Shown piece after piece: positions 31,741 to 41,488 of a stretch of 64,000 nucleotides of DNA. Each line of letters starts with the position of its first letter. The first letter of the stretch is position 1. The translations under genes and the position numbers were made by a program. The DNA is from an uncultured Clostridia bacterium (lineage in GTDB: Bacteria; Bacillota; Clostridia; Christensenellales; Pumilibacteraceae). The DNA lies in NCBI GenBank assembly GCA_947589465.1, contig CANQAE010000001.1, positions 1-64,000 of the forward strand. Reading direction: 5' to 3'. Below the pieces are notes generated by a model. The model saw nothing but the letters and a program-made list of their open reading frames with translations, made no database searches and was not told the origin of the DNA.

Positions 31741-33462
31741 ATGATCAAGCGATTTTTTTCGTATTACAGACCGCATAAAAAACTTTTTATTCTCGATCTC
31801 ATATGCTCGTTTTTGATTGCTCTTTGCAACCTGTTTTATCCGTTCGTGACGAAACAGGTCATAAACTTCTATGCGCCTAACAGGATGCTCGATATGTTGC
31901 TCGTCTGGTGCGCCGCGCTTCTATGTATCTATCTCGTAAAGGCGGCGCTGAGTTTTATCGTCCAATATTGGGGACACGTACTCGGCGTAAAAATTCAAGG
32001 CGATATGCGCGAGGACTTTTTTCGGCACATAGAAACGCTCCCGTTCACCTTTTTCGACGACAACAAGACGGGCGCGATAATGTCGCGAATAACAAACGAC
32101 CTGTTCGACGTTTCGGAACTTGCGCATCACGGTCCCGAAGATACGTTCACTTCGGTGGTGACGGTCGTGGGTGCGCTCGTGCTTATGTGCATTACCGTCA
32201 ACCCCTGGTTGTCGCTCGTTGCGCTCGTTATTTTGCCGTTTATGCTTTGGTTTGCCGTCCGCGCAAGGCGAAACCTGCGCATCGCGTCGCGAAAGAGCCG
32301 CGAGGAAATGGCGGAAGTCAATGCCGAAGTCGAATCGTCGGTGTCGGGTATTCGCGTGGCAAAGGCATACAATGCCTCGCAAAACGAAATAGACAAGTTC
32401 CACAAAAGCAACGGCGCGTTTATGAAAGCACGTGCGTCCGCATATAAGGCAATGGGGGTGTTTTTCAGCGGCATGGGGCTGTTTAACGACATTCTGTATC
32501 TTGCCGCAATTACGGCGGGCGGGCTGTTTTTGTACTACAAAATGATAGACGCGGGCGAACTCGCGGCTTACATTCTTTACATAACTATGATGATAAATCC
32601 CATTCGCACTCTCGTCAATATTTTCGAGCAGATCCAAAACGGCATGACTGGCTTCGTGCGATTTACCGAGATAATGGATATTCCGGGCGAATCGGAATGC
32701 GCCGACCCCGTACCCGTAGGCGAATTAAAGGGGGACATACTGTACGAAAACGTCACTTTCTCGTACAAGAATAAGGACAACGTAAACACCGTTATTCGCG
32801 ACCTTTCTCTCGAAGTTCCTTTCGGACATACCGTCGCTTTGGTCGGACCTTCGGGCGGCGGCAAAACGACCCTTTGTCACTTGTTGCCGCGCTTTTACGA
32901 GATCGAAAGCGGCAAGATCACTATCGACGGGATAGACATAAGGAATATGCGTCGTAGCGATCTGCGCCGTAATGTCGGTATCGTCGCGCAAGACGTGTTC
33001 TTGTTTGGCGGCTCGATCCGTGATAATATCGAGTACGGCAAACCGGGCGCGAGCGACGAGGAAATAATCGAGGCGGCGAAAAAAGCCAATATACACGAGT
33101 TTATTTCTGGTCTGCCCGACGGCTACGACACTTATGTGGGTGAGCGCGGCGTTAAATTGAGCGGCGGGCAAAAACAACGTATCAGTATTGCAAGGGCGTT
33201 TTTGAAAGATCCGCCCATTCTCGTACTCGACGAGGCGACAAGCGCGCTCGACAATATCACCGAATTGCAGATCCAAAATTCGCTCAATTCGCTCAGCAAG
33301 GGGAGAACCACCCTCGTTGTGGCGCATAGATTGTCCACGATAAAAAACGCCGACAAAATTATCGTGCTCGGAAAAGACGGAATAATCGAAAGCGGCACCC
33401 ATGACGAACTTATGGAACTGAAAGGCGAGTATTATAGGCTCAGCGGCGCCGTCGCAGAATAA
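31741..33462 (+). CDS. ABC exporter half-transporter (permease fused to ATPase)
   Basis: A 573-residue type IV ABC exporter expected to form a homodimer, since no partner gene is adjacent. Residues 1-~310 hold six transmembrane helices (first LFILDLICSFLIALCNLFYP). The nucleotide-binding domain has Walker A GPSGGGKTT, Q-loop VAQDVFLFGGSIRDNI, signature LSGGQKQRISIARAF, Walker B ILVLDEATSALD and H-loop VAHRLSTI. Substrate unknown (lipid, drug or peptide). It has an AAGGAAG site and is followed by a terminator. Confidence 0.92.
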   Translation: MIKRFFSYYRPHKKLFILDLICSFLIALCNLFYPFVTKQVINFYAPNRMLDMLLVWCAALLCIYLVKAALSFIVQYWGHVLGVKIQGDMREDFFRHIETLPFTFFDDNKTGAIMSRITNDLFDVSELAHHGPEDTFTSVVTVVGALVLMCITVNPWLSLVALVILPFMLWFAVRARRNLRIASRKSREEMAEVNAEVESSVSGIRVAKAYNASQNEIDKFHKSNGAFMKARASAYKAMGVFFSGMGLFNDILYLAAITAGGLFLYYKMIDAGELAAYILYITMMINPIRTLVNIFEQIQNGMTGFVRFTEIMDIPGESECADPVPVGELKGDILYENVTFSYKNKDNVNTVIRDLSLEVPFGHTVALVGPSGGGKTTLCHLLPRFYEIESGKITIDGIDIRNMRRSDLRRNVGIVAQDVFLFGGSIRDNIEYGKPGASDEEIIEAAKKANIHEFISGLPDGYDTYVGERGVKLSGGQKQRISIARAFLKDPPILVLDEATSALDNITELQIQNSLNSLSKGRTTLVVAHRLSTIKNADKIIVLGKDGIIESGTHDELMELKGEYYRLSGAVAE

Positions 33463-33472
33463 AATAGAAGGA

Positions 33473-33533
33473 TTACGCTTTTTTGGAAAAGCGTAGGAAA
33501 AACGAACGACTCGTCAACCGAGCCGTTTTTTCT
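33473..33533 (+). terminator. Two hairpins after the ABC exporter
   Basis: A first hairpin (TACGCTTTT/AAAAGCGTA, about 33474-33495) is followed by a second, AACGACTCG (33505-33513) with CGAGCCGTT (33519-33527), ending in TTTTTT. Confidence 0.7.
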
Positions 33534-33597
33534 TTCCGTGCCTTATTTCGTGCGGGTACAAGTATCTCGCACGAGGCGACTTCATCACTTAATAAAT

Positions 33598-33628
33598 TTG
33601 CCCTCCCCTTTGTTAAAGAGGAGGGCAA
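33598..33628. terminator. Hairpin between convergent genes
   Basis: A perfect 9-bp stem, TTGCCCTCC (33598-33606) with GGAGGGCAA (33620-33628), lies 43 bp beyond the leucine-rich-repeat gene. There is no good U-run on either strand, so a terminator role is uncertain. Confidence 0.4.
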
Positions 33629-33670
33629 GATAATATCTTTGTCTTGTTTAAGCGGCGAAAACGTGGGACG

Positions 33671-35986
33671 TTATTTGGATTTTCCGTCCGTGCAATATAC
33701 GAAATATTCGCTGTTTAAGCCGGTGCTCCAATAGTGGATAGTGCCGTCGCTTGTCGTTCCGGGCGGCTGTTGCTTTTCGACCTTGCCCCAAGCGGAACGA
33801 GTGCCGTTGAAATGAATAGTCGTAAGATTCGATGTGCCCGACTCTGTGTCAAAGAGGCACCACTGGATCATTTTAAGAGTGGAAGGTAGCCAAACCTCGG
33901 TGAGGTTGTCGCAGTTGGCGAAAGCGTCAAATTTTATTTCTTCCACGCCTTCGGGAACTGAGAGCGTCGTTACGGTCCTAATATCGCTGTATGCATATGA
34001 TTCGATGGTTTTCACCGTGTCGGGAATGGCGATCTCGGTTAGAGCGGTGCCTGCAAACATACGGTACGGAATGGTTTCGATTCCCTTTGGGAGTTTGACC
34101 GACGCCAAAGTGTCGCAGTTGATGAATAACGAACTGCCTATGGAAGTAAGCGAATCGGGTAGCGAAATAGTTTGCAACGCTTCACAATCTGCGAAAGCGC
34201 TGTTGCCGAGGGCTTCGAGTCCTTCATTCAACTTTACGTTTGACAATACCCAGCAGTTTTGGAATGCCGAATCTCCGATCCCTTTGACCGAAGCGGGTAT
34301 TTCGATACTAACGAGATTTTGACAGTTCTGGAATGTAAAGTCGTTTATTTTTGTTACTCCTTTCGGGATCTCTATCGTCGTGATACCGGTGTGTATAAAC
34401 GCGCCGCTACCAAGTTCTTCGAGCGAAGAAGGAAGTTTGATATTCGAAAGTTTCGTATTATACATGAATGCTTGGTTGCCTATGCTCGTGACCGTGTCGG
34501 GAATATTTACGGTCGCAAGTTGGGAAGGCATTTCGCCGGTATCGGTTATCGTGCCCTGTAATGCTCGGTCGTAAATTATTTTCGTTTTTTCGTTTACGGT
34601 GTATTCGGTAGTATTGTCGTTTATGTTTGACTTATACAATACGAGGTACGGATTGCTGTCACTACCGAGATAGATGTTGCCGTCCTCCGCAGTTTTTGTT
34701 TCGAGCAACTCGCAACCATTAAACGCACCCGAGCCGATAAAGTTGACCGTGTCGGGAATTACTACCGAGCGCAATTGCGAGCAACTCAAAAATGCTTCCG
34801 AGCCGATGCGAGTCACGCCTTCGGGAATTACTAGTTCGGATATGGCGGCGTTACGGAAAGCGGCGTTTCCGATCGTTTTCAAAGACGAGGGGAGAGTGAG
34901 CGTTTCCAACTTTTGCAACAAGCCGAACGCGCCGTCACTGATATGCTCGACACCGTCGGGAATTTCGAGGTTGGTGACTTTCGAGCATAAGTAGAATCCG
35001 TACGGTTCTACTTCCTTAATTGTTGCGGGCACTTTAATTTCGGTAAAACTCTCGCAACCGAAGAAGCAATAACTCGAAATTTTCGTCATGCTTGCGGGTA
35101 TGGTAATGTTTTGAAGCGACTTGCAGTTATAGAACGCGTCTTCGCCTATGCTTTTTAGCGTAGACGGCAGAGTGACGTTTCTCAAATTTTCGCACGTCCA
35201 AAAGGCGTAATTTCCGATTTCGGTCAAACCATCGGACATATTGAAACTTCTGAGTTTTCCGCAGTTATAGAAGGCGTAATTTCCTATCCTTTTGAGCGTT
35301 TTGGGAACGTCGATGTCTTCTAACGCAATGCAACGATTGAAGGCGTAATCATCTATCGTGGTGATGCCGTCGGGGATCTTGGCTTCCTTCAATTTTTCGC
35401 AACCCGAAAACGCTTCGGTCCCAATATATTCTATCGTGTTGGGAATTTCCAAAGTGGTGATATTCGCGTTGTCTTTGAACGCTCCGTCCCTTATGCGCGA
35501 AACCTTTATCGTTTCGTCCGAGCCTTCGGGCTTAACCATAGAAGGAATGACTACGCGAGTGACCGTATTGTTGAGCGCGCCGAGCACTTCGTAAAATCCG
35601 TCAAGACCGAGCGAATATCTGAGATTGTGATATTCGAGTACGGGCATTACCTGCGGGTCGTTGCTGAAAAACGAACCTTCGACGTTGAGGATAGCGCCTC
35701 TAAGCGCGGCTTTCCAAACTTGGTCTTTTCCGTCCATCGTGATGGAGATCTCCATCACGCCGCCACTTTCCGTGTATTTGAAAGACGTGCCCGCCTCGTC
35801 GGGATTAGTCTTGTACAGACCCTCGTGGATTTCGGGATATAGGTCTATGTAACTGTTTTGAACGTACTTACCGTCGTTGTAAGCGTAAAATCTCGTGGTC
35901 GAGTATTTTGCTTTCGGGGTGCAAGCGGTCAAGCAAGCAGCGACAGCCAGAATACATAACAGCATTGTCAAACCGATTTTCTTCAT
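33671..35986 (-). CDS. BspA-type leucine-rich-repeat lipoprotein
   Basis: A 771-residue surface lipoprotein. A signal peptide (MKKIGLTMLLCILAVAACLTAC) ends in a lipobox LTAC with Cys22 as lipidation site; in short: hydrophobic core, then LTAC. After a ~130-residue N-terminal region come about 18 LRR_5 (BspA/Treponema) repeats of 22-24 residues, pattern IPDxVxxIGxxAFxxCxxL, split by a non-repeat insert around residues 455-500. The fold suggests adhesion or ligand binding at the cell surface. A GAGGAGA site precedes the start. Monocistronic, divergent from the thiamine operon. Confidence 0.9.
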   Translation of the reverse strand: MKKIGLTMLLCILAVAACLTACTPKAKYSTTRFYAYNDGKYVQNSYIDLYPEIHEGLYKTNPDEAGTSFKYTESGGVMEISITMDGKDQVWKAALRGAILNVEGSFFSNDPQVMPVLEYHNLRYSLGLDGFYEVLGALNNTVTRVVIPSMVKPEGSDETIKVSRIRDGAFKDNANITTLEIPNTIEYIGTEAFSGCEKLKEAKIPDGITTIDDYAFNRCIALEDIDVPKTLKRIGNYAFYNCGKLRSFNMSDGLTEIGNYAFWTCENLRNVTLPSTLKSIGEDAFYNCKSLQNITIPASMTKISSYCFFGCESFTEIKVPATIKEVEPYGFYLCSKVTNLEIPDGVEHISDGAFGLLQKLETLTLPSSLKTIGNAAFRNAAISELVIPEGVTRIGSEAFLSCSQLRSVVIPDTVNFIGSGAFNGCELLETKTAEDGNIYLGSDSNPYLVLYKSNINDNTTEYTVNEKTKIIYDRALQGTITDTGEMPSQLATVNIPDTVTSIGNQAFMYNTKLSNIKLPSSLEELGSGAFIHTGITTIEIPKGVTKINDFTFQNCQNLVSIEIPASVKGIGDSAFQNCWVLSNVKLNEGLEALGNSAFADCEALQTISLPDSLTSIGSSLFINCDTLASVKLPKGIETIPYRMFAGTALTEIAIPDTVKTIESYAYSDIRTVTTLSVPEGVEEIKFDAFANCDNLTEVWLPSTLKMIQWCLFDTESGTSNLTTIHFNGTRSAWGKVEKQQPPGTTSDGTIHYWSTGLNSEYFVYCTDGKSK

Positions 35987-36119
35987 TGTTATCTCCTCAT
36001 AGTTGATTTGCGCTAATAAATTCGTTTTTATACGCGTAAAGGGTTTCGCGCGATAAAATTCGGTTACTGACGCACAAAGACGAAAATACCGATTCTACTG
36101 ATTTTTAGTGCATAACTAT

Positions 36120-36148
36120 ATTCTACTATTATAAACAGGCTCTGTCAA
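36120..36148 (-). promoter_or_regulatory. Promoter of the leucine-rich-repeat lipoprotein
   Basis: On the minus strand TTGACA (36143-36148) and TAGAAT (36120-36125) are 17 bp apart, giving a leader of ~125 nt. Confidence 0.55.
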
Positions 36149-36198
36149 GCACAATAACGATTTTTTTATATAAATTCCGAAAAAACAACACAAAATCC

Positions 36199-36227
36199 TT
36201 GATTTTTCGGTTTTTCTCGTATATAAT
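36199..36227 (+). promoter_or_regulatory. Promoter of the thiamine operon
   Basis: TTGATT (36199-36204) and TATAAT (36222-36227) are 17 bp apart, with the start expected near 36234, directly before the riboswitch. Confidence 0.7.
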
Positions 36228-36239
36228 TGTATCAAAGAC

Positions 36240-36330
36240 AGTAGGGGAGCCTTTGTGGGCTGAGAGGAAGGAATAGCCTTCGACCCTTGTGACCTGATTT
36301 GGATAATCCCAACGTAGGCAACGGTTAGAG
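36240..36330 (+). ncRNA. TPP riboswitch (THI element) aptamer
   Basis: The conserved blocks appear in order: GGGGAGCC, GGGCTGAGAGG, GACCCTTGTGACCTGAT, GGATAATCCCAACGTAGGC. It senses thiamine pyrophosphate and controls the thiSFGH-tenI-thiC operon. A terminator hairpin follows at once. Confidence 0.95.
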
Positions 36331-36336
36331 AGTTTT

Positions 36337-36371
36337 ACGAGATGTCCGGATCGAAGTCATCTCGTTTTTTA
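36337..36371 (+). terminator. Riboswitch-controlled terminator
   Basis: ACGAGATG (36337-36344) pairs with CATCTCGT (36358-36365), followed by TTTTTT, 12 bp before thiS. This indicates transcriptional control: TPP binding should favour the terminator. Confidence 0.85.
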
Positions 36372-36382
36372 TTGGAGCAGAT

Positions 36383-36574
36383 ATGGTCAAGATCAACGGA
36401 AAAGAAGAAGATGCAGTCGGCAAAACGGTGAAAGAATTTCTGCTCGAAGCGAACTATTCGCTTTCGCGCGTCGCCGTGGAACTTAACGGCGCCATTTTGC
36501 CGAAAGCCGATTATGACAGGAAGTTCGCCGACGGCGATATCGTCGAGATAGTCGGGTTTGTGGGGGGTGGCTGA
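36383..36574 (+). CDS. thiS: Sulfur carrier protein ThiS
   Basis: A ubiquitin-like sulfur carrier of 63 residues. After activation by ThiF its C-terminal glycine carries thiocarboxylate sulfur for thiazole formation by ThiG. The protein ends FVGGG, one glycine more than the common GG end. VNGKEE-type start (KINGKEEDA), VAVELNGAILPK and DGDIVEIVGFVGGG are typical. First gene after the TPP riboswitch. Confidence 0.93.
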   Translation: MVKINGKEEDAVGKTVKEFLLEANYSLSRVAVELNGAILPKADYDRKFADGDIVEIVGFVGGG

Positions 36575-36575
36575 T

Positions 36576-37364
36576 ATGCCTTTTAGCAGCGACGAATCAA
36601 AACGCTATTCCCGTCATTTCGTGCTACCCGCAATAGGACCTTTCGGGCAGAGCAAGTTGCAAAATGCGAGCGTGCTCGTCATCGGCGCGGGCGGACTCGG
36701 ATCGAGCGCCATCATGTACCTTGCCGCGGCGGGCGTAGGCAGGATAGGCATAGCCGATTACGACCTCGTGGACGAAAGCAATCTCAACAGGCAGGTCATT
36801 CACTCCGAGGTGGGACTAAACAAAGCGGTTTCGGCTGCGAACTTCGTGCAAAAACTCAACCCGCACGTACAGGCGATTTCTATTGAAAAAAGATTGACGG
36901 CTGAGAATATATCAAGCGAACTTGAAGGCTACGACTTCGTACTCGATTGCACGGACAGGTTCGAAACAAAATTTCTCGTTAATGACGCGTGCGTCCTGCT
37001 CCGTAAGCCTTACTGTCACGGCGGCGCGAGCGGTTGCGAGGGGCAGATCATGACGTACCTACCAGACTTTCCGTGTTTGAGATGCCTTATGGGCGAGATC
37101 CCGCAAGACGCGCCGACTTGCGCCGAAATAGGCGTGCTCGGTTCGACAGTCGGGCTTATCGGCTGTATGCAGGCGACCGAAGCGATAAAGTTCATAGTGG
37201 GGAGCGGCTCCCTTCTTGTGGGAAGGCTAATAAAGTACGACGGACTTGAAGCGCGATTTCAAACGCTTAACTTCGGTCGGGACGAAAATTGTCCCGTTTG
37301 CGGCGAGCATAGGCGCATCACGACTTTGGACAAAGAAAACTACAAAATCAAATGCGATTTTTAA
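36576..37364 (+). CDS. thiF: ThiF/MoeB/HesA-family adenylyltransferase
   Basis: Adenylates the C-terminus of ThiS so sulfur can be loaded. The 262-residue protein has SRHFVLPAIG, the ATP-binding VIGAGGLGSS, the R-finger region ESNLNRQVIH and DCTDRFETKFLVND. Zinc-ligand cysteines appear as CLRC and CPVC. The ATG at 36576, with a G-rich site 6 nt upstream, fits best; an in-frame TTG upstream overlaps thiS and is less likely. MoeB is a family alternative, but the operon context decides for ThiF. Confidence 0.92.
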   Translation: MPFSSDESKRYSRHFVLPAIGPFGQSKLQNASVLVIGAGGLGSSAIMYLAAAGVGRIGIADYDLVDESNLNRQVIHSEVGLNKAVSAANFVQKLNPHVQAISIEKRLTAENISSELEGYDFVLDCTDRFETKFLVNDACVLLRKPYCHGGASGCEGQIMTYLPDFPCLRCLMGEIPQDAPTCAEIGVLGSTVGLIGCMQATEAIKFIVGSGSLLVGRLIKYDGLEARFQTLNFGRDENCPVCGEHRRITTLDKENYKIKCDF

Positions 37365-37379
37365 GCATAGGAGATTAAG

Positions 37380-38147
37380 ATGGATGATAAATTAACAATA
37401 GGCGGACACGAATTCGATTCGCGATTCATTTTGGGGTCGGGCAAGTATTCGCTCGATCTTATCGAGGCGGCGGTGAAGGACGCGGGCGCTCAAATAATCA
37501 CTCTCGCCGTTCGTCGCGCCAATACCAAGGAGCACGAGAACATTCTCGATTACATTCCGAAGGGAGTCACCCTTTTGCCGAATACGAGCGGTGCGCGTAA
37601 TGCGGAGGAGGCGGTGCGCATAGCAAGGCTCGCCCGCGAACTCGGTTGCGGCGACTTTGTCAAGATCGAGATCATGCGCGACTCGAAGTACCTGCTTCCC
37701 GACAATGCCGAAACCGTCAAGGCGACCGAAATTCTCGCAAAGGAGGGGTTTGTGGTAATGCCGTATATGTATCCCGATCTGTATTGCGCACGCGACCTTG
37801 TCAATGCGGGCGCGGCGGCGGTAATGCCGCTCGCTTCGCCGATAGGTTCGAACAAGGGGCTTTCCACGCGCGACTTTATACAAATTTTGATAGACGAAAT
37901 AGACCTACCGATCATTGTAGACGCGGGGATAGGCAGACCTTCGCAGGCTTGCGAGGCGATGGAAATGGGCGCGGCGGCTATCATGGCGAACACCGCGCTT
38001 GCGACCGCAGGCAATTTGCCGCTTATGGCGTCCGCTTTCGCTCAGGCGATCGAGGCAGGCAGAAAGGCTTATTTGTCGGGGCTGGGGCGAGTGCTTACGC
38101 GCGGCGCGACGGCGTCCGATCCCCTTACGGGCTTTTTGCGGGATTAA
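37380..38147 (+). CDS. thiG: Thiazole synthase ThiG
   Basis: ThiG makes the thiazole phosphate moiety from deoxyxylulose 5-phosphate, dehydroglycine (from ThiH) and ThiS thiocarboxylate. The 255-residue TIM barrel has [38 protein letters not shown] (in part [14 protein letters not shown]), [19 protein letters not shown] and the phosphate-binding [11 protein letters not shown] plus ANTALATA. Spaced 15 bp from thiF. Confidence 0.96.
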   Translation: MDDKLTIGGHEFDSRFILGSGKYSLDLIEAAVKDAGAQIITLAVRRANTKEHENILDYIPKGVTLLPNTSGARNAEEAVRIARLARELGCGDFVKIEIMRDSKYLLPDNAETVKATEILAKEGFVVMPYMYPDLYCARDLVNAGAAAVMPLASPIGSNKGLSTRDFIQILIDEIDLPIIVDAGIGRPSQACEAMEMGAAAIMANTALATAGNLPLMASAFAQAIEAGRKAYLSGLGRVLTRGATASDPLTGFLRD

Positions 38148-38151
38148 AATT

Positions 38152-39411
38152 ATGAAAGACGAAAAAGACGAATTTACCATACGATCTTCGCACCTTTCGC
38201 CCGCCGCGCTTGAAACCAAGTTGCGGCTCGAAAACGACCCGTCCGCCCGAAGGGACATAGACGATTTCTTTCCCGACATGGAGAAGATAGAGTCTGATAT
38301 ATGCGATAAGGTAATGAAAAATGTGAACTCGTTCGACTCTTTGGCGTACTCTGCCGCCGACGTTAAAGCCGCGCTGGAACGCGAAACTTGTTCTGTCGCC
38401 GACTTCAAGGCGTTGCTTTCGCCCGCTGCGGAACCGTTTTTGGAGCAGATGGCGGAGCGGGCGCGAGCCGAAACGGGCAAGCATTTCGGCAACACCGTGT
38501 ACCTGTTTACGCCGCTCTACATAGCCAACTACTGCGAAAATTATTGCGTGTATTGCGGATTCAATTGCTACAACGACATCAAGCGAATGAAACTCGACAT
38601 GGGGCAGATCGAACACGAAATGAAGGTCATCGCGGACAGCGGCATGGAGGAGATCCTCATTCTTACCGGCGAAAGCAGGGGGGATAGCAATTTGCAGTAC
38701 ATAGGCGAGGCGGTAAAACTCGCGTCCAAGTATTTTAGAATGGTGGGACTCGAAATTTATCCCGTCAATACCGACGAATATAAATTTTTGCGCGAATGCG
38801 GAGCCGATTACGTCACGGTGTTTCAGGAAACTTACGATAGGACACGGTATGCGGATCTGCACCTCAAAGGGCACAAACGCATATGGAGATACAGGTTCGA
38901 CGCGCAGGAAAGGGCGCTGAGAGGGGGAATGCGCGGAGTTGCTTTTTCGGCGCTTTTGGGGCTGGCGGATTTCCGCAAGGACGCGCTCGCGAGCGCCCTG
39001 CACCTCTACTATTTGCAACGCAAGTACCCGCACGCCGAAATGTCGCTTTCCTGCCCGCGACTTCGTCCTATAATCAACAACGACAAGATTAGTCCCAAGG
39101 ACGTACACGAAAGGCAACTTTGCCAAATCATATGCGCATATCGTATCTTTTTGCCGTACGCGGGCATAACCGTTTCGTCGCGCGAGAGCGCCTCGTTCCG
39201 TAACGGAATAGTCAAGATCGCCGCCACCAAAATTTCGGCGGGCGTTTCGACGGGCATAGGCGACCACGAGGATAAGTACGAAGGCAAAAATTCGGGCGAA
39301 CACGGCGACGAGCAGTTCGAAATAAACGACGGGCGCAGTTTGAAAAAAACTTATGAGGACATTCGGGACGAAGGTTTGCAACCGGTGCTGAATGACTACC
39401 TGTATGTGTAA
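38152..39411 (+). CDS. thiH: 2-iminoacetate synthase ThiH
   Basis: Radical SAM tyrosine lyase giving dehydroglycine and p-cresol, the anaerobic route to the thiazole C2-N fragment. The 419-residue protein has the cluster motif in NYCENYCVYCGFNCYN (CxxxCxxC) and MEEILILTGESRG, YVTVFQETYD, SFRNGIVKIAATKISAG and the C-terminal tyrosine-rich end. A long upstream in-frame extension inside thiG is rejected: the ATG at 38152 lies 4 bp after the thiG stop. Supports an anaerobic lifestyle. Confidence 0.95.
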   Translation: MKDEKDEFTIRSSHLSPAALETKLRLENDPSARRDIDDFFPDMEKIESDICDKVMKNVNSFDSLAYSAADVKAALERETCSVADFKALLSPAAEPFLEQMAERARAETGKHFGNTVYLFTPLYIANYCENYCVYCGFNCYNDIKRMKLDMGQIEHEMKVIADSGMEEILILTGESRGDSNLQYIGEAVKLASKYFRMVGLEIYPVNTDEYKFLRECGADYVTVFQETYDRTRYADLHLKGHKRIWRYRFDAQERALRGGMRGVAFSALLGLADFRKDALASALHLYYLQRKYPHAEMSLSCPRLRPIINNDKISPKDVHERQLCQIICAYRIFLPYAGITVSSRESASFRNGIVKIAATKISAGVSTGIGDHEDKYEGKNSGEHGDEQFEINDGRSLKKTYEDIRDEGLQPVLNDYLYV

Positions 39412-39985
39412 AATAATATGCGTTACCGATAGAGAACTGTGTAAGGGCGACTTTTTGGACAGGCTCGCGGCGATATCGACCCATGCCGAAATAATTTTGC
39501 GCGACAAGAAGTCGGATGACGAGCAATATCTCGACCTATTGCGACTTGTTATCGACAGGTGCGGACGCGTTATCGCTCATTCGCACATTGCCGCCGCCGA
39601 AAAGTTCGGTTGCGACGCCATACACATTCCGCTTCCGCTACTGCGAACGAATCGCGAAATAGGCAAAAAGTTCGCTCTTGTCGGGACGTCGTGCCATTCG
39701 GTCGAGGAAGGAAAGGAGGCGGAGCGGCTCGGTTGCGATTACGTGATAGCGGGGCATATCTTCGAAACCGATTGTAAGAAAGGTTTGCCCGGTCGCGGAC
39801 TTGACTTTTTGGCGGGAATGGTTCGCGCGCTCGACGTTCCCGTGTATGCGATAGGCGGTATCTCGCCCGAAAACGTTGGCGAGGTCGTCAAAACGGGTGC
39901 CGCGGGCGTGTGCGTTATGAGCGGGGCTATGACGTGCGACGACGCAGACGAATATTTTTCGAAACTTAAAAAGAGTTTAAGATAA
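39404..39985 (+). CDS. tenI: Thiazole tautomerase TenI (ThiE-like fold)
   Basis: Probably isomerises the thiazole product of ThiG to its aromatic tautomer. The TIM barrel of ~193 residues belongs to the ThiE/TenI superfamily, but key signs are TenI-like: the segment [21 protein letters not shown] matches Bacillus TenI (core [12 protein letters not shown], with the histidine implicated in tautomerisation), while the ThiE pyrophosphate-binding NDRxDLA block is replaced by [12 protein letters not shown]. The start is unsure: 39404 overlaps thiH by 8 bp and 39392 by 20 bp. ThiE is the alternative name an automatic annotation would give. Confidence 0.8.
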   Translation: MCKIICVTDRELCKGDFLDRLAAISTHAEIILRDKKSDDEQYLDLLRLVIDRCGRVIAHSHIAAAEKFGCDAIHIPLPLLRTNREIGKKFALVGTSCHSVEEGKEAERLGCDYVIAGHIFETDCKKGLPGRGLDFLAGMVRALDVPVYAIGGISPENVGEVVKTGAAGVCVMSGAMTCDDADEYFSKLKKSLR

Positions 39986-40023
39986 AAAACAAATTCAACG
40001 AATATTTTCAAAGGAGCAAATTT

Positions 40024-41337
40024 ATGAGTAAGTTCAAGACGCAAATGCAGGCGGCGAAAGCGGGTACGATAACTCCCGAAATCGCGCTTGTGGCAAAAAA
40101 AGAGAATGTTGACGCCGAAAAGTTGCGCCAAAGCGTCGCTTGCGGCGAAGTGTGTATTCCGTGCAACGTAAATCACAAGTCGCTTTCCGCAGAGGGCATA
40201 GGTAGGGGGTTGCGTACCAAAATCAACGTCAATCTCGGCATTTCGGGCGATTGCAACAACTACGATATGGAGATGAAAAAGGTCGATCTCGCCCTTAAAT
40301 TCGGCGCGGAAGCGATCATGGATCTCAGTAACTACGGCAAGACGAACACGTTCAGGCGCGAACTCATAGAAAGGTCGCCCGCCATGATAGGCACCGTGCC
40401 CATGTACGACGCGATAGGCTATCTCGAAAAAGATCTTCTCGAAATCACCGCCGAGGACTTTTTGAAGGTCGTTCGCGCGCACGCTTCGGAGGGCGTTGAC
40501 TTTATGACCATCCATGCCGGCATTAATCGTCGTGCGGTCGAGGCGTTCATGCGCGACAAACGCAAGATGAACATTGTTTCGCGCGGCGGCTCGCTTTTGT
40601 TCGCCTGGATGATGATGACGGGCAATGAGAACCCGTTTTTCGAGCATTACGACGAAGTGCTCGACATTTTGCGCGAGTACGACGTTACGATAAGTCTTGG
40701 CGACGCTTTGCGACCCGGTTGCATTGACGACAGCACCGACGCGGGACAGATATCCGAACTTATCGAACTCGGCGCGCTCACCGAACGCGCTTGGGCAAAA
40801 GACGTTCAGGTCATGGTCGAAGGACCGGGACATATGGCTATGAACGAAATAGCCGCAAATATGCAACTGCAAAAGCGACTTTGCCACAACGCGCCTTTCT
40901 ATGTTTTGGGACCGCTCGTCACCGATATCGCGCCCGGTTACGATCATATCACCTCGGCAATAGGCGGAGCGATCGCCGCGGCGAACGGCGCAGACTTTTT
41001 GTGCTATGTTACGCCGGCGGAACATTTGCGCCTGCCCGACCTCGACGACGTAAAAGAGGGAATTATAGCAAGCAAGATCGCCGCTCATGCCGCAGATATC
41101 GCCAAGGGAGTGCCTAATGCGCGCGACATTGACAACGCCATGGCGGAGGCAAGGCATAAGGTCGATTGGGACGAAATGTTCAAATACGCCATCGACCCCG
41201 ACAAGGCGAAGAAGTATTTCGAAAGCACGCCACCGAGCGATCGCCATACCTGCTCAATGTGCGGCAAAATGTGCGCCGTTCGTACCACCAACCTCATTCT
41301 CGAAGGTAAAAAGGTGGAGTTTTGCACCGAAAAATAA
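40024..41337 (+). CDS. thiC: Phosphomethylpyrimidine synthase ThiC
   Basis: Radical SAM enzyme rearranging AIR to HMP-phosphate, the pyrimidine half of thiamine. The 437-residue protein shows [13 protein letters not shown]-type ([14 protein letters not shown]), [32 protein letters not shown] and [11 protein letters not shown]. The non-canonical cluster motif CxxCxxxxC is present near the C-terminus as [11 protein letters not shown]. Last gene of the operon, preceded by AAAGGAG and followed by a terminator. Confidence 0.97.
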   Translation: MSKFKTQMQAAKAGTITPEIALVAKKENVDAEKLRQSVACGEVCIPCNVNHKSLSAEGIGRGLRTKINVNLGISGDCNNYDMEMKKVDLALKFGAEAIMDLSNYGKTNTFRRELIERSPAMIGTVPMYDAIGYLEKDLLEITAEDFLKVVRAHASEGVDFMTIHAGINRRAVEAFMRDKRKMNIVSRGGSLLFAWMMMTGNENPFFEHYDEVLDILREYDVTISLGDALRPGCIDDSTDAGQISELIELGALTERAWAKDVQVMVEGPGHMAMNEIAANMQLQKRLCHNAPFYVLGPLVTDIAPGYDHITSAIGGAIAAANGADFLCYVTPAEHLRLPDLDDVKEGIIASKIAAHAADIAKGVPNARDIDNAMAEARHKVDWDEMFKYAIDPDKAKKYFESTPPSDRHTCSMCGKMCAVRTTNLILEGKKVEFCTEK

Positions 41338-41376
41338 TCGCGCTCACGATAAACAAAAAATAGTCGCTACCGCGAT

Positions 41377-41413
41377 AAAAAAAATATCCGCTCGTACGGC
41401 GGGTATTTTTTTG
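41377..41413 (+). terminator. Terminator between thiC and cysS (bidirectional)
   Basis: ATATCCGC (41384-41391) pairs with GCGGGTAT (41399-41406) between an A8 run and a T7 run, serving the convergent genes thiC and cysS. Confidence 0.85.
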
Positions 41414-41488
41414 TGCCTGTTTTAATGTCAATGCGCGCTAAAAAAGCCGTTTCATTTTATTTATAGCGGCGGACGCGCAGCGAAAACG

